From: an uncultured Pontibacter sp.
Lineage (GTDB): Bacteria > Bacteroidota > Bacteroidia > Cytophagales > Hymenobacteraceae
Assembly (NCBI RefSeq): GCF_947495565.1
Contig: NZ_CANLZM010000008.1
Span: forward strand, 124,001 to 188,000
Length of the DNA stretch: 64,000 nt
Direction of reading: 5' to 3'
The notes under the pieces were generated by a model. That model had not been told where the DNA came from and ran no database searches. It saw nothing but the letters and a program-made list of their open reading frames with translations. The translations under genes were made by a program, and so were the position numbers. Shown piece by piece: positions 49,508-59,271 of the stretch. Within the stretch, counting starts at the first letter, position 1; every line of letters starts with the position of its first letter.

Positions 49508-52500
49508 ATGAAAGTAACTGATTTTTTAGAATTGTACCGCCTCGACAGTATGGTGCAAACTGTTGCCGAGCGCTTAAAAGCCCAAGAACCTTACCGCCTC
49601 CAGCTAAAAGGTATGGCGGGTAGCCTGGATGCTGTCATGGCCTCGGCGGTTTATACGCTTAACTATGGGCATCAGCTTTTCGTGATGCACGACAAAGAAG
49701 AAGCTGCCTATTTCTATACTGATCTCAAAAACCTGCTTGGTGAGCAGAAAGACATCCTGCTTTTCCCAACATCCTACAAGCGGCCTTATAGCTTCGACGA
49801 TACCGAGAACGCCAACATACTCATGCGTGCCGAGGTGCTCAACCGCCTGAACCAAAAAACCGGCAAAGGTGAGCTGATCGTGACTTACCCGGAGGCGCTG
49901 ACAGAGAAAGTGATCAACAAAAAATCGTTGGTAGAGAATACACTAGGCGCCAAAGTAGGTGAGAAGCTGGACACGGCTTTTCTGAGCGAGATGCTGGCCG
50001 AGTATGGCTTTGAGCGCACCGAGTTTGTATACGAAGCAGGCCAATATGCTGTGCGTGGCGGTATTGTGGATGTATTTTCTTACGCTAACGACCTGCCGTA
50101 TCGCATCGAACTCTTCGGTGATGAGATAGAAAGTATACGCACCTTCGACCCCGATACGCAGCTGTCTGTAGAAACGAAAAAGGCGATTTCTATTATCCCG
50201 AACGTACAGACAAAGCTGCTGCAGGAAACCCGTGAGGCCTTTCTCGACTTTTTGCCTGCCAATACCACGCTCTGGTTTAAAGACGTGCGCCTGACGCTGG
50301 ACGTGATAGATGAGTATTTTGACAAGGCTTCGCACAACTTCGAGAAGCTGATGGCGGGCAGTGGCGGCACCCAGATTGTGTCGGACCCGGAGCAGCTGTT
50401 TCAGACGCAGAAGCAGTTTAAAAAGCTGCTTGACAAGTATACTATAGTGGAAATTGGCAAGCGCTTCCATTTCAAAAATGCAGAAGTGATGCAGTTGCAG
50501 GCCAAGCCGCAGCCATCGTTCAACAAAGATTTCAAAAGGCTTGTTAAAAACCTGCACGAGCAGCAGGGAGATGGTTTTGTAAATGTGATTGCCACAGATT
50601 CGCCGCGCCAGATAAATCGCCTTACCCTGATTTTTGATGAGTTGGACCACGATGTACGCTTCCAGCACCTGCCTATCTCACTCAGTGAAGGGTTTATTGA
50701 TTCGACCTTAAAGATAACCTGCTACACCGACCACCAGCTGTTCGACAGGTTCTACCAGCACAAGGCTAAGGAGGGTCACTCCAAAACCAAGGCCATGACG
50801 CTGAAAGAGCTGCGCTCGCTGCAGCCCGGCGATTATGTAACCCACGTGGATTACGGCATCGGGCGTTTTGCCGGACTGGAGAAAGTGGAAGTGGGAGGCC
50901 GTCTGCAGGAAGCTATTCGCCTCGTGTACCGCGACGACGATTTGCTGTATGTCAGCATCCACTCGCTCCACAAAATAAGCAAGTATAGCGGCAAAGAAGG
51001 CGGCCCGCCAAGTATGAGCAAACTGGGTTCGCCGGAGTGGGAGAATAAAAAGAAGAAGGTTAAGAGCAAGGTAAAAGACATTGCCCACGAGCTTATCAGC
51101 CTCTATGCCAAACGCAAGGCCGCACCGGGGTATGCTTATACAAAAGATGGCTTTCTGCAGGCCGAGTTGGAGTCGTCGTTTATTTACGAGGACACCCCGG
51201 ACCAGGCTAAATCCACGGAAGATGTAAAAGCCGATATGGAGCAGCCGCACCCGATGGACAGGCTGGTGTGCGGCGACGTGGGTTTCGGTAAAACTGAAAT
51301 AGCCATTCGTGCCGCCTTCAAAGCCGCTTGCGATGGCAAGCAAGTTGCCATACTTGTGCCCACCACCATACTTGCCATGCAGCACTACCGCACCTTCCGC
51401 GACAGGCTGGAGCAGTTTCCGGTAACAGTGGATTATGTGAATCGCTTTAAAACAACCAAGGATACCAAAGAAACACTAAAGCGTGTGGCCGAGGGCAAGG
51501 TAGATATTTTGATCGGTACGCACCGCATCGTGAGCAAGGATGTAAAATTTAAAGACCTTGGCCTGATGATTATAGACGAGGAGCAGAAGTTTGGCGTGAA
51601 AACAAAAGACAAACTCAAGGAGATGAAAGTAAACGTGGATACGCTCACGCTTACTGCCACGCCTATTCCGCGCACGCTGCACTTCTCGCTGATGGGTGCC
51701 CGCGACCTTTCTGTTATCGCTACGCCGCCGCCAAACCGCCAGCCGGTAAAAACCGAACTGCATGTTTTTGACGAAGGCTTGATTCGGGATGCCGTTGTAA
51801 ACGAGATGAAGCGCGGCGGTCAGGTTTTCTTCGTGCACAACCGTATTAAAGATATTGAAGAGATTGCGGATATGATTCTGCGCCATGTGCCGGACGCCAA
51901 GGTAACCTATGCCCACGGGCAAATGGAGCCTGAAAAACTGGAGAAACGCATGATGAAATTCGTGAACGGCGAGTATGATGTATTGGTAAGTACTAACATT
52001 ATCGAGTCGGGTCTGGACATTGAGAACGCCAACACCATCATCATCAACCGGGCGCACATGTTTGGTTTATCGGACCTTCACCAGATGCGTGGCCGTGTGG
52101 GCCGCTCCAACAAAAAGGCCTACTGTTACCTGCTTACACCACCAGTTGCCGGCCTGCCAAGCGATGCCCGCAAGCGCCTGAGCACCCTGGAGGAATTTTC
52201 GGACCTGGGCGAAGGTTTCAAAATTGCCATGCGCGACCTGGACATACGCGGCGCTGGAAACTTACTGGGCGGCGAGCAAAGCGGCTTTATTACCGACCTA
52301 GGTTTTGAGATGTACCACCAGGTGCTGGACGATGCCATCAAAGAGCTGAAGGAGACAGAGTTCAGAGAGTTGTTTTTGGGCGATAACCTGGAGCAGTTTA
52401 TAGAGCCGGTGCGGGACTGTAATATCGAAACAGATATGGAAGTGCTGATTCCGGAGAGCTATGTGAGCAACATATCGGAGCGGCTTAACCTCTACAGCAA

Positions 52501-52879
52501 ATTAGACAGCACCAAAGACTTACAGGACCTGGAGAAGCTGCGCGCAAGTATAGTAGACCGTTTCGGGCCGCTGCCGGAAGCTGTGCAGCAGCTCGTGGAG
52601 ATCGTGAAGCTAAGGTGGCAGGCACAGCAGTTAGGTTTCGAAAAACTTACCATCAAAAAAGAAACAATCAAAGGCTACCTGCCAAGCGAGAACAACGACA
52701 AGTATTTCCAGTCCGACACTTTTGGCAATATTTTAAAGTATGTGCAGCAGCACCCGCGCCGCTCACGCCTGAAAGAAGCCAAAGACAAGCTGATTGTGAT
52801 AGTAGAGGATGTTCAGTCCCTGAAAGACGCAAAAGAGGTTTTCGAAGAATTTGGCATTAAAGCGGTTGCCCAGGCTTAA
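49508..52879 (+). CDS. mfd: Transcription-repair coupling factor
   Basis: An 1123-residue DNA translocase that removes RNA polymerase stalled at lesions and recruits nucleotide excision repair. Residues about 1-350 are the UvrB-like UvrA-binding part; the RNA-polymerase-interacting domain (CarD-like) is at about 435-500 (LQPGDYVTHVDYGIGRFAGL); and the RecG-like helicase starts near 560, with Walker A GDVGFGKTE at about 588-596, the DEEQ box IIDEEQKFG near 685 and the TRG region. The C-terminal TRCF domain is at about 960-1100. All expected blocks are intact and the length is usual. The product is cytosolic. A hairpin made of AAGTATA words lies 19 bp after the stop. Confidence 0.97.
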   Translation: MKVTDFLELYRLDSMVQTVAERLKAQEPYRLQLKGMAGSLDAVMASAVYTLNYGHQLFVMHDKEEAAYFYTDLKNLLGEQKDILLFPTSYKRPYSFDDTENANILMRAEVLNRLNQKTGKGELIVTYPEALTEKVINKKSLVENTLGAKVGEKLDTAFLSEMLAEYGFERTEFVYEAGQYAVRGGIVDVFSYANDLPYRIELFGDEIESIRTFDPDTQLSVETKKAISIIPNVQTKLLQETREAFLDFLPANTTLWFKDVRLTLDVIDEYFDKASHNFEKLMAGSGGTQIVSDPEQLFQTQKQFKKLLDKYTIVEIGKRFHFKNAEVMQLQAKPQPSFNKDFKRLVKNLHEQQGDGFVNVIATDSPRQINRLTLIFDELDHDVRFQHLPISLSEGFIDSTLKITCYTDHQLFDRFYQHKAKEGHSKTKAMTLKELRSLQPGDYVTHVDYGIGRFAGLEKVEVGGRLQEAIRLVYRDDDLLYVSIHSLHKISKYSGKEGGPPSMSKLGSPEWENKKKKVKSKVKDIAHELISLYAKRKAAPGYAYTKDGFLQAELESSFIYEDTPDQAKSTEDVKADMEQPHPMDRLVCGDVGFGKTEIAIRAAFKAACDGKQVAILVPTTILAMQHYRTFRDRLEQFPVTVDYVNRFKTTKDTKETLKRVAEGKVDILIGTHRIVSKDVKFKDLGLMIIDEEQKFGVKTKDKLKEMKVNVDTLTLTATPIPRTLHFSLMGARDLSVIATPPPNRQPVKTELHVFDEGLIRDAVVNEMKRGGQVFFVHNRIKDIEEIADMILRHVPDAKVTYAHGQMEPEKLEKRMMKFVNGEYDVLVSTNIIESGLDIENANTIIINRAHMFGLSDLHQMRGRVGRSNKKAYCYLLTPPVAGLPSDARKRLSTLEEFSDLGEGFKIAMRDLDIRGAGNLLGGEQSGFITDLGFEMYHQVLDDAIKELKETEFRELFLGDNLEQFIEPVRDCNIETDMEVLIPESYVSNISERLNLYSKLDSTKDLQDLEKLRASIVDRFGPLPEAVQQLVEIVKLRWQAQQLGFEKLTIKKETIKGYLPSENNDKYFQSDTFGNILKYVQQHPRRSRLKEAKDKLIVIVEDVQSLKDAKEVFEEFGIKAVAQA

Positions 52880-52898
52880 CCTGATTTTCTCTTGATTT

Positions 52899-52952
52899 AC
52901 AAGCCGTCTGCTATACTTTGCCTACTGTAACAAAGTATAGCAGGCGGCTTGT
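52899..52952 (+). terminator. Hairpin after mfd made of AAGTATA words
   Basis: Two 22-base arms (starting ACAAGCCGTCTGCTATACTT, at 52899-52920 and 52931-52952) are complementary with a single mismatch and enclose a ten-base loop. Each arm holds the TATACTT word at its inner end. The hairpin begins 19 bp after the mfd stop and should act as its terminator. Confidence 0.82.
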
Positions 52953-53008
52953 CACTTTATACTTCACATAAAAGTAAACTCTCTACTAACCTATTAGAAG
53001 CAACTTGC

Positions 53009-53316
53009 ATGCTCACGTTGCCCACTCCCTGCTTTTTTATACTTGATGCTTCTGGAACATGCTCTCCAACCGCCAGCTTCAAGGTTGAGGATATACTAAG
53101 TATGGGCCTGCTCAGCTCTCTTCTGAAAATTTCAGACGAAACAGATCAGGGCAGTTTCTAAAAGAAGCTGACTTTAACCTGAAGCACCAACCTATTCTGA
53201 ACAAAAACCTGCAACCTGGAGGCAGCCATATTTCTATAAAAGATGCCACAGAGCTCGTACAATGTAGGGTCTGCGAAAAAGCGCGCATAGCTACGGATAA
53301 AAGCCCTAAAAACTAA
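53009..53316 (+). pseudogene. Eroded PAS-domain relic
   Basis: Between the mfd terminator and the PAS kinase, two frames in series look like one damaged PAS domain. The first reads LPTPCFFILDASGTCSPTAS, like the opening of PAS domains, and stops at 53159-53161. The second, offset by one base, reads QFLKEADFNLKHQPILNK and later GGSHISIKDATELVQ, like a PAS/PAC end. A single frameshift near 53150 would join them. The match is by eye and weak. The remaining parts of the 555-bp gap show no gene. Confidence 0.35.
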
Positions 53317-53434
53317 ACAAAATCAGCTAAATTTGGTATTACCGCTTAGCTATGCCAGAACAAGGCAGCAGCATGGCGCATGTTGTTACCTTTAAGCCGG
53401 GTACGGCAGCTATCACTTTTACTAACATCCATCA

Positions 53435-56400
53435 ATGGACCAAGCAGCAGCTGTTAATACGAAGATAGATTTCACCCAATTATTTAAGGCAATGCCGGGT
53501 GCCTTTCTGATTCTATCACCCGACTTCCAAATACTTGCCGCCACAAACGGTTATTTAGATGCTACCTCAAAGAAACGGGAAGAGATAGAAGGGCAATTTC
53601 TTTTCGATGCCTTCCCTGACAACCCCGCAGCTTTGCCCAAAAAGCTTTCTGATAACCTGCACACCTCCCTGCTAAAGGCTCTCAAGACAAAGCAGGAGCA
53701 GCGCATCGATTCTAACCGTTACGATATTCCTCTTCCTCAAGAAAAGGAAAAAGGGTTTGAGGAGCGCTATTGGCAGGTTATAAACGCTCCCGTTCTGACA
53801 GAAGCAGGCGATGTGGCCTATATTCTACACGAAGTGCGCGACATTACCGAGAAAGTATTCGCAGAGCGTGAATTCGCCTCCACTCAAGACAACCTGATGA
53901 TCATGTCGAAAGTGGCTGGCGCTGTAGTATGGGAATGTGATGTACCCGTCAACAAGCTGGTCTGGAGTGATAACTATAAAGAGATTTTTGGCTATGCCGA
54001 CAGCGACCTGGTTACAACGCTGGATGTGTGGGACGAGCAAGTGCACCCTGATGACTTCCCGCAGCTGCGCGACAGCCTGAACAACGCGCTCTTGACCGGG
54101 CAAAAGTCATGGACTGGCGAGTACCGCTACCGCCGCGCAGACGGAACTTACGCGAATGTGCTTGATCATGGCTATATTTTCTATGACCCACAGCAAAAGC
54201 CACTGCGCATGCTGGGCTCTATGGTAGATATAACCAACCAGAAAAAACACGCACACAAGGTAAAGGAGAGCAACGAACGCTTCGAGCGCATAGCCATGGC
54301 CACAAATGACGTAATATGGGATTGGGACCTAGTAAACCAGACCGTGTGGTGGAACGAAGGTTTTAAGACTTTGTTTGGGTACGATGACGCGGTCCTTCAA
54401 CAGGAGCCAGGACCTGAATCGTGGACAAACCGCATTCACCCTGATGACATAGCCGCTGTCAGCGACACCATCCATCATACAATAGACCATGGCAGTGTAT
54501 GGCAAGCGGAATACCGCTTTCGCTGCCAAAACGGCGCCTATAAGCTGGTGCTTGACAAGGGCTACGTTATCCGGAACGAGAAAGGCGAATCGGTGCGCAT
54601 GGTTGGTGCCATGGTGGACATAACGGAGCAACGCGAAACCGCCCTGAAGCTACAGGCATCTATGGCCCGCACCAAAGACATTCTGGAATCGCTGCCCCTG
54701 ATGACCTGGACAGCAACCCCTGATGGCAACGTAGATTATTACAGCTCCCGCTGGTACGACTATACAGCTGCTAGTTTTGATAAGCTCAGAGATTGGGGAT
54801 GGGGGCACTTTATTCACCCGGATGATTGGGAGATGACGAAAAAAGTATGGTTAGATTCCCTGAAAGATGCCTCTCCCTTTTACCTTGAAAACCGCTGGCT
54901 TAGTAAAAACGGCGAATACCGCTGGTTTCTGGCCCGCGCGCTGCCGATCTACGACAGTGACGGCAACATTACCATGTGGGTCGGCTCACATACCGACATA
55001 GAAGAACAGAAGCAGATGATGCTGAAGCTGGAGGATAGCAACAGTAAATTTATGATGCTGGCGGAGTCTATCCCTCATATTGTGTGGAGCGGAAACCCTG
55101 ACGGACATGTGGACTACTTTAACCAACAGTGGTACAACTACACCAAAATGACGCAGGAGGAGACATTGGGCTTCGGCTGGGGACCATCGCTGCACCCCGA
55201 CGACCAACAATCCACTGTGGATGACTGGCTGCACTCAATGCGCACTGGTGAAAAGTACGAGCGTGAGCTACGCCTCCGAGATATTTATACAGATGACTAC
55301 CGCTGGTTTCTGGCCCGTGCCCTCCCTCACCGCAATGCCGATGGAGAAATAGTTAAGTGGTTCGGAACAGCCACTTACATACATGAGCAAAAGTTGCTCC
55401 GCGAGAAAGTAGAGGAATCCGAGAAGCAATTTCGGTTCCTAGCTGAGTCTATTCCGCAGCTGGTCTGGACTACGCGCCCGGATGGATACACGGATTATTT
55501 TAACAAACGCTGGTATGAGTACACCGGCCAAAAATTTGAGGATAGCTTCGGTGAAGCTTGGAATACTGTGCTGCACCCCGATGATCAGAAACGCGCCATG
55601 GATCGCTTCCAGTATTCTCTCCGCACCGGTGAGTACTATGAAATAGAGTACCGCATCAAGAATGGCTATAACAACACTTACCGCTGGTTCCTGGGCCAGG
55701 GCATGCCGATGCGCGATGAGAAGGGGAATATTATCAAATGGTTCGGCACCTGCACCGACATCGAGGACCACAAGCGCGCGGAGGAGGAGCTGGTGGAAAA
55801 GAACATCGAACTAGAACGCATCAACCAAGACCTGGACAGCTTTGTATACACAGCCTCTCATGACCTGAAACTGCCGATCATTAACATGTCCGGCATCTTT
55901 GACGAGTTGATGAACGACGCAACATTCAACGACCCGGATGCCCCGAAGCTGATCGAAATGTTCAATAAGTCTTTAAAGCAGCTGCACAACACCATATATG
56001 ACCTGAGTGAGGTAGTGCGTATCCAGCGCACGAAAGACCATAAGCTGGATGACATAGACCTTAACGAAACAATCAAGGATGTGCTGACAAGCGTACAAGA
56101 TCAGGTTGATGGCATGGGGGCCAAAATCTCAGTCGACTTCTCTGCTGTAGATAAAGTGCCGTTTACACGCTCCAGCCTGAAGAGTATACTTTATAATTTG
56201 GTCAGCAATGCCTTAAAGTACCGCTCCCCGGACCGTGTGCCGGAAATCAGTATTGTATCTGCCGTTAAGGCTGATTACATAGAACTGAAAGTACAGGACA
56301 ATGGACTGGGCATCGACATGAATAAACATGAGAGCAAGCTATTCCAGATGTTTAAGCGCTTCCATAACCATGTAAAAGGTTCAGGGCTAGGATTATACAT

Positions 56401-56500
56401 TGTAAACAGGCTCTTAAGCAACCACGGCGGCTATATCAACATCGAAAGCTCCGTGAACGAGGGTACTACCTTTTACCTATACTTTAAACTGAAGAAATAA
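53435..56500 (+). CDS. Histidine kinase with six PAS domains
   Basis: A 1021-residue cytoplasmic sensor kinase without transmembrane segments. About six PAS units lie in series (about 10-130, 150-265, 275-400, 405-525, 530-650, 655-780). The last three or four share the near-identical layout WSGNPDGHVDYFNQQWYNYT and FLARALP, showing that they arose by internal duplication. The DHp helix has ASHDLKLPI with the phospho-acceptor His809, and the ATPase has NLVSNALKYRS, DNGLGID and GSGLGLYIV. Ligands are unknown; PAS units often sense redox or small molecules. The next gene, a response regulator, starts 14 bp after the stop, so the two form an operon. An in-frame TAA shortly before ATG 53435 fixes the start. 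Confidence 0.95.
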   Translation: MDQAAAVNTKIDFTQLFKAMPGAFLILSPDFQILAATNGYLDATSKKREEIEGQFLFDAFPDNPAALPKKLSDNLHTSLLKALKTKQEQRIDSNRYDIPLPQEKEKGFEERYWQVINAPVLTEAGDVAYILHEVRDITEKVFAEREFASTQDNLMIMSKVAGAVVWECDVPVNKLVWSDNYKEIFGYADSDLVTTLDVWDEQVHPDDFPQLRDSLNNALLTGQKSWTGEYRYRRADGTYANVLDHGYIFYDPQQKPLRMLGSMVDITNQKKHAHKVKESNERFERIAMATNDVIWDWDLVNQTVWWNEGFKTLFGYDDAVLQQEPGPESWTNRIHPDDIAAVSDTIHHTIDHGSVWQAEYRFRCQNGAYKLVLDKGYVIRNEKGESVRMVGAMVDITEQRETALKLQASMARTKDILESLPLMTWTATPDGNVDYYSSRWYDYTAASFDKLRDWGWGHFIHPDDWEMTKKVWLDSLKDASPFYLENRWLSKNGEYRWFLARALPIYDSDGNITMWVGSHTDIEEQKQMMLKLEDSNSKFMMLAESIPHIVWSGNPDGHVDYFNQQWYNYTKMTQEETLGFGWGPSLHPDDQQSTVDDWLHSMRTGEKYERELRLRDIYTDDYRWFLARALPHRNADGEIVKWFGTATYIHEQKLLREKVEESEKQFRFLAESIPQLVWTTRPDGYTDYFNKRWYEYTGQKFEDSFGEAWNTVLHPDDQKRAMDRFQYSLRTGEYYEIEYRIKNGYNNTYRWFLGQGMPMRDEKGNIIKWFGTCTDIEDHKRAEEELVEKNIELERINQDLDSFVYTASHDLKLPIINMSGIFDELMNDATFNDPDAPKLIEMFNKSLKQLHNTIYDLSEVVRIQRTKDHKLDDIDLNETIKDVLTSVQDQVDGMGAKISVDFSAVDKVPFTRSSLKSILYNLVSNALKYRSPDRVPEISIVSAVKADYIELKVQDNGLGIDMNKHESKLFQMFKRFHNHVKGSGLGLYIVNRLLSNHGGYINIESSVNEGTTFYLYFKLKK

Positions 56501-56514
56501 CACAGATACCGAAC

Positions 56515-56922
56515 ATGAGAAAGCTGAATACCATACTGCTGATCGATGACGATGAAACAACCAATTACCTGAATCATCGCCTGCTCAACCGCCTGGAGGT
56601 AGCCCAAGATATTAGAGTAGTAATGAACGGCGAAGAAGCCCTGGATTATCTGGAACACGCCTTTGCGAACGTGGACGGCTATCCCCGCCCTAACCTTATC
56701 TTCGTGGATATTAAGATGTCTGTGATGGATGGATTTGAGTTTTTGGAGGAGTATCAGAAATTCACGCCCGAACAGAAAGGCGATACTGTTATGCTGATGC
56801 TTACTTCCTCAGCCAGCTTCTATGACCTCGAAAAGCTGAAGCATTTCCCGGACGTGCGCAAGCACTACTCCAAGCCGCTGGCCGAAGGTGACGTCCGCGA
56901 GATTATGCAGGAGTATTTTTAG
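56515..56922 (+). CDS. Single-domain response regulator
   Basis: A 135-residue receiver domain without an output domain. The acidic pair is IDDDE (about 10-14), the phospho-acceptor is Asp65 in IFVDIKMSVMDG, and Thr/Ser and Lys are in MLTSSASF and HYSKPL. It is 14 bp downstream of the six-PAS kinase and is surely its partner. Single-domain regulators of this kind in Bacteroidota pass phosphate to other proteins or bind targets directly. A terminator follows. Confidence 0.95.
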   Translation: MRKLNTILLIDDDETTNYLNHRLLNRLEVAQDIRVVMNGEEALDYLEHAFANVDGYPRPNLIFVDIKMSVMDGFEFLEEYQKFTPEQKGDTVMLMLTSSASFYDLEKLKHFPDVRKHYSKPLAEGDVREIMQEYF

Positions 56923-56943
56923 CAGCTATTTTATACTTGCTAC

Positions 56944-56979
56944 AGTAGCGGCACCCTTACTGGTAAGGGTGCCGCTACT
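56944..56979 (+). terminator. Rho-independent terminator of kinase-regulator operon
   Basis: A 16-base-arm inverted repeat (AGTAGCGGCACCCTTA and its complement), 21 bp after the response regulator stop. Confidence 0.85.
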
Positions 56980-57089
56980 GCTTTATACTATGCCCGCTCT
57001 TTAACTATAGTTCTTGCATTACCGTAAATATAACCCCACACTGTTGTGGGTAATATTTTCACGAACATACAAAAGACACAGATAAAGCT

Positions 57090-57899
57090 ATGGCAGATGA
57101 ACAACGCAATCGCAATAACCAAGAGATAGGTAAAGACCTGTATAAGAAGGACCAGGAAAAATGGGGCCAGCAAGGCCAGCGCTACGGTTACCGCGGCCAG
57201 GATGACCGCCAGTGGGGCGAAGGCAATTATTTCCATACCGGCCCAAACCCGCGTGGCGCTCAGGACAGTAACAAGCAGAAGTACGGTGACAATTACCAAC
57301 ATGACCGCCGTTCTACTTATGCCCAGGAGCGAAATGCTCACCTACGCGATCATTATGGCAGCAAGCAAGGCAGCGCCTATCGCGAAGATAACCAACAGCT
57401 TAACTACGGCAACCGCGGAGACCAGGGGCATAGCATGCACCGTCCGCAAAGGTCAGGAGGCTCATTGCAAGGCAACTACAACGACATGAACGACCACCGC
57501 AACGAACCGTGGCGCGAAGCTCCGGGTAGCCAAAGCCGCTACAAAGAAGATGATTACCGCTACGGCAGCGGCTCTCATAACTGGTACCGCGAGGGCCGCT
57601 ACACACCAGATAGCGACGCAACAGCACCATACCCACGCGATAACCGAGGCTTTATGGACCGCATGAAAGATACCTGGAACGATATCTGGCACTCTGACGA
57701 CCCGGAGTATAGCCCGCGCCACCAGCACCAGAGTGGGGCTGACCGTGTAGATTCGTATAAACGTTATGGCTCAGAGCCTTACCGCGACCGCGACTTTGAC
57801 AGAGGCTACGAAGGAGGCCCTCGCTGGGCAGACGAAACAGACTCAGGCAAAGACAGTGACTATAACAATACCGACAGGAACCAACGCTATCGCCGCTAA
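57090..57899 (+). CDS. Hydrophilic disordered repeat-like protein
   Basis: A 269-residue protein composed almost entirely of Tyr, Arg, Gly, Asn, Asp, His and Gln, with no hydrophobic core and no signal. Repeated YG, RY and DR dyads (for example QGQRYGYRGQDDRQWG) and a KDTWNDIWH-like amphipathic segment near residue 191 are seen. It should be intrinsically disordered. The composition resembles stress-protective proteins, but no family is recognised. It follows the kinase operon but has its own 5' region. The gene at 58101-58517 has the same style. Confidence 0.7.
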   Translation: MADEQRNRNNQEIGKDLYKKDQEKWGQQGQRYGYRGQDDRQWGEGNYFHTGPNPRGAQDSNKQKYGDNYQHDRRSTYAQERNAHLRDHYGSKQGSAYREDNQQLNYGNRGDQGHSMHRPQRSGGSLQGNYNDMNDHRNEPWREAPGSQSRYKEDDYRYGSGSHNWYREGRYTPDSDATAPYPRDNRGFMDRMKDTWNDIWHSDDPEYSPRHQHQSGADRVDSYKRYGSEPYRDRDFDRGYEGGPRWADETDSGKDSDYNNTDRNQRYRR

Positions 57900-57952
57900 A
57901 CCGTATTGCTTTATTATATTAGGTAGATTTGGTAGTAGATTAGTTTTAGTTA

Positions 57953-57995
57953 GAAACAACAAAGCCAGTTCCCTCGGAGCTGGCTTTGTTGTTTC
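57953..57995 (+). terminator. Rho-independent terminator
   Basis: A long inverted repeat with arms starting GAAACAACAAAGCCAG, followed by CTGGCTTTTTT, about 54 bp after the stop of the 57090-57899 gene. Confidence 0.88.
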
Positions 57996-58100
57996 TGGCT
58001 TTTTTGCGTATCTTAAAAAGGAACATCCTGATTATCATGCCGTACACTTAGAAGCTACAGGCCTTTCAGGATTATTTTTTGACCATTTAAGAAACACAGC

Positions 58101-58517
58101 ATGCAGCACGAAGAGCAAGATCCAAGACACCCGCACCATTGGGAACACCAGCGCCACCGCCGCCACCCGCACCCGGAGCACTTTAACGACTTCAGGAGCC
58201 GTTGGGGAGAGCCTATGCCGCCTGTTAACCGCCATCCGCAGGACTGGCATCCGGAAAACACAGACCGATTTGAGCAAGAAAACCGGAGGCTCAACCGTGA
58301 AGAGTGGCTACCTGAGCAGCAGCATTACCGCCAGCAGCAGCACCATCGTATAAACGAGCAGCACCCGCACGAGCCTATTTGGCGCCAGCGCGATGTGCAC
58401 TTTGACCCAAGCAACCAGCGTGCTGAAGACCGTTGGTCCGAAGATCCACTGATGCCGCACCCGCACCGCAGGCCCCAGCGCCATTACGATGGCTTTTGGC
58501 AGGACTATGAAGATTAA
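58101..58517 (+). CDS. His/Arg/Pro-rich disordered protein
   Basis: A 138-residue protein with about a fifth His, many Arg, Gln, Pro and Glu, and repeated HPH, RHP and WxxxH patterns (HPHHWEHQRHRRHPHPEHFN). It has no signal and no hydrophobic core. The His content suggests metal binding, but nothing proves it. The composition and position, directly after the 57090-57899 gene on the same strand, mark it as a companion disordered gene. A strong terminator between them makes separate transcripts more likely. Confidence 0.62.
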   Translation: MQHEEQDPRHPHHWEHQRHRRHPHPEHFNDFRSRWGEPMPPVNRHPQDWHPENTDRFEQENRRLNREEWLPEQQHYRQQQHHRINEQHPHEPIWRQRDVHFDPSNQRAEDRWSEDPLMPHPHRRPQRHYDGFWQDYED

Positions 58518-58546
58518 CTATGTTTTGCTGAAAGGGTAAAATGTTA

Positions 58547-58567
58547 AAAGCCGGTTATACCGGCTTT
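58547..58567 (+). terminator. Rho-independent terminator
   Basis: A palindrome (AAAGCCGGTT ... ACCGGCTTT) followed by CGTTTTTTC, 29 bp after the stop of the His-rich gene. Confidence 0.82.
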
Positions 58568-58591
58568 CGTTTTTTCTGGCCACTTATACTG

Positions 58592-59188
58592 CTAAAACAA
58601 CCTGCGCAGGCCTACCCCCACTGATATCAACTCAGGCAAACCCGGCACAAGGTTTACCGAAAGCTCCGTATCCTGCTTTAGTTTATAGTTATACTCAAAC
58701 TCACCGCCGTACCAGTAAAACCTGTATTGCCACTGCCCATGCCGGTTAAAGTAGCCGTCGTCTCCGTAGCCTTCTAGGGTGTTCCAGTCTTTGCGGTAAA
58801 CCAATGTGGGGCCAAAGCCGCCGTTTACAGAATGCCTGCCGCTGCGGAAAAGTATACCCCGAAAACCCAAATGAGTAAAACCGGCTAACTCAGCGGCACA
58901 GTCAGCATACAGGCCTTGCTCGGCACGAATGCTGACCCTATCTTGCAGTACAAAGCGCTCATAACCTACTATAGCCCCCAGGTTTAGCACAAAAACGCCG
59001 TTCTTATCTAATCGGTTTGGGAATAATTTGGGATCCTGGCTTTCCTTAAGGTGTGTGGAGAGCCCGAAAAACTTAACTGTTACAGCATTTTTATAGACAG
59101 GCTCCTGCTGTTGGGCCCAGGCCGGTAACTGCAGCAAAAGTAAAAGCAGCCACAGCAGCATGTTTGGCAGTGTAACTTGGTATATCAT
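58592..59188 (-). CDS. Secreted beta-rich protein of unknown function
   Basis: A 198-residue protein with signal peptide (hydrophobic run LLWLLLLLLQLPAWA) and a mature part of alternating strands with aromatic residues (YRFYWYGGEFEYNYKLKQD) ending in LRRLF, as in small outer-membrane beta-barrels. An internal ATG at 59161 would give a shorter signal peptide and is an alternative start. The family is not recognised. It is encoded on the strand opposite to the broken UDG gene. Confidence 0.72.
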   Translation of the reverse strand: MIYQVTLPNMLLWLLLLLLQLPAWAQQQEPVYKNAVTVKFFGLSTHLKESQDPKLFPNRLDKNGVFVLNLGAIVGYERFVLQDRVSIRAEQGLYADCAAELAGFTHLGFRGILFRSGRHSVNGGFGPTLVYRKDWNTLEGYGDDGYFNRHGQWQYRFYWYGGEFEYNYKLKQDTELSVNLVPGLPELISVGVGLRRLF

Positions 59189-59271
59189 TATTGCTTTATA
59201 CTTGATCTGTAAAAGTTAGTCTTTCAAACCAGGCAATTCTATTTAAATTTATACTTTGTATTTTTGCAGGG

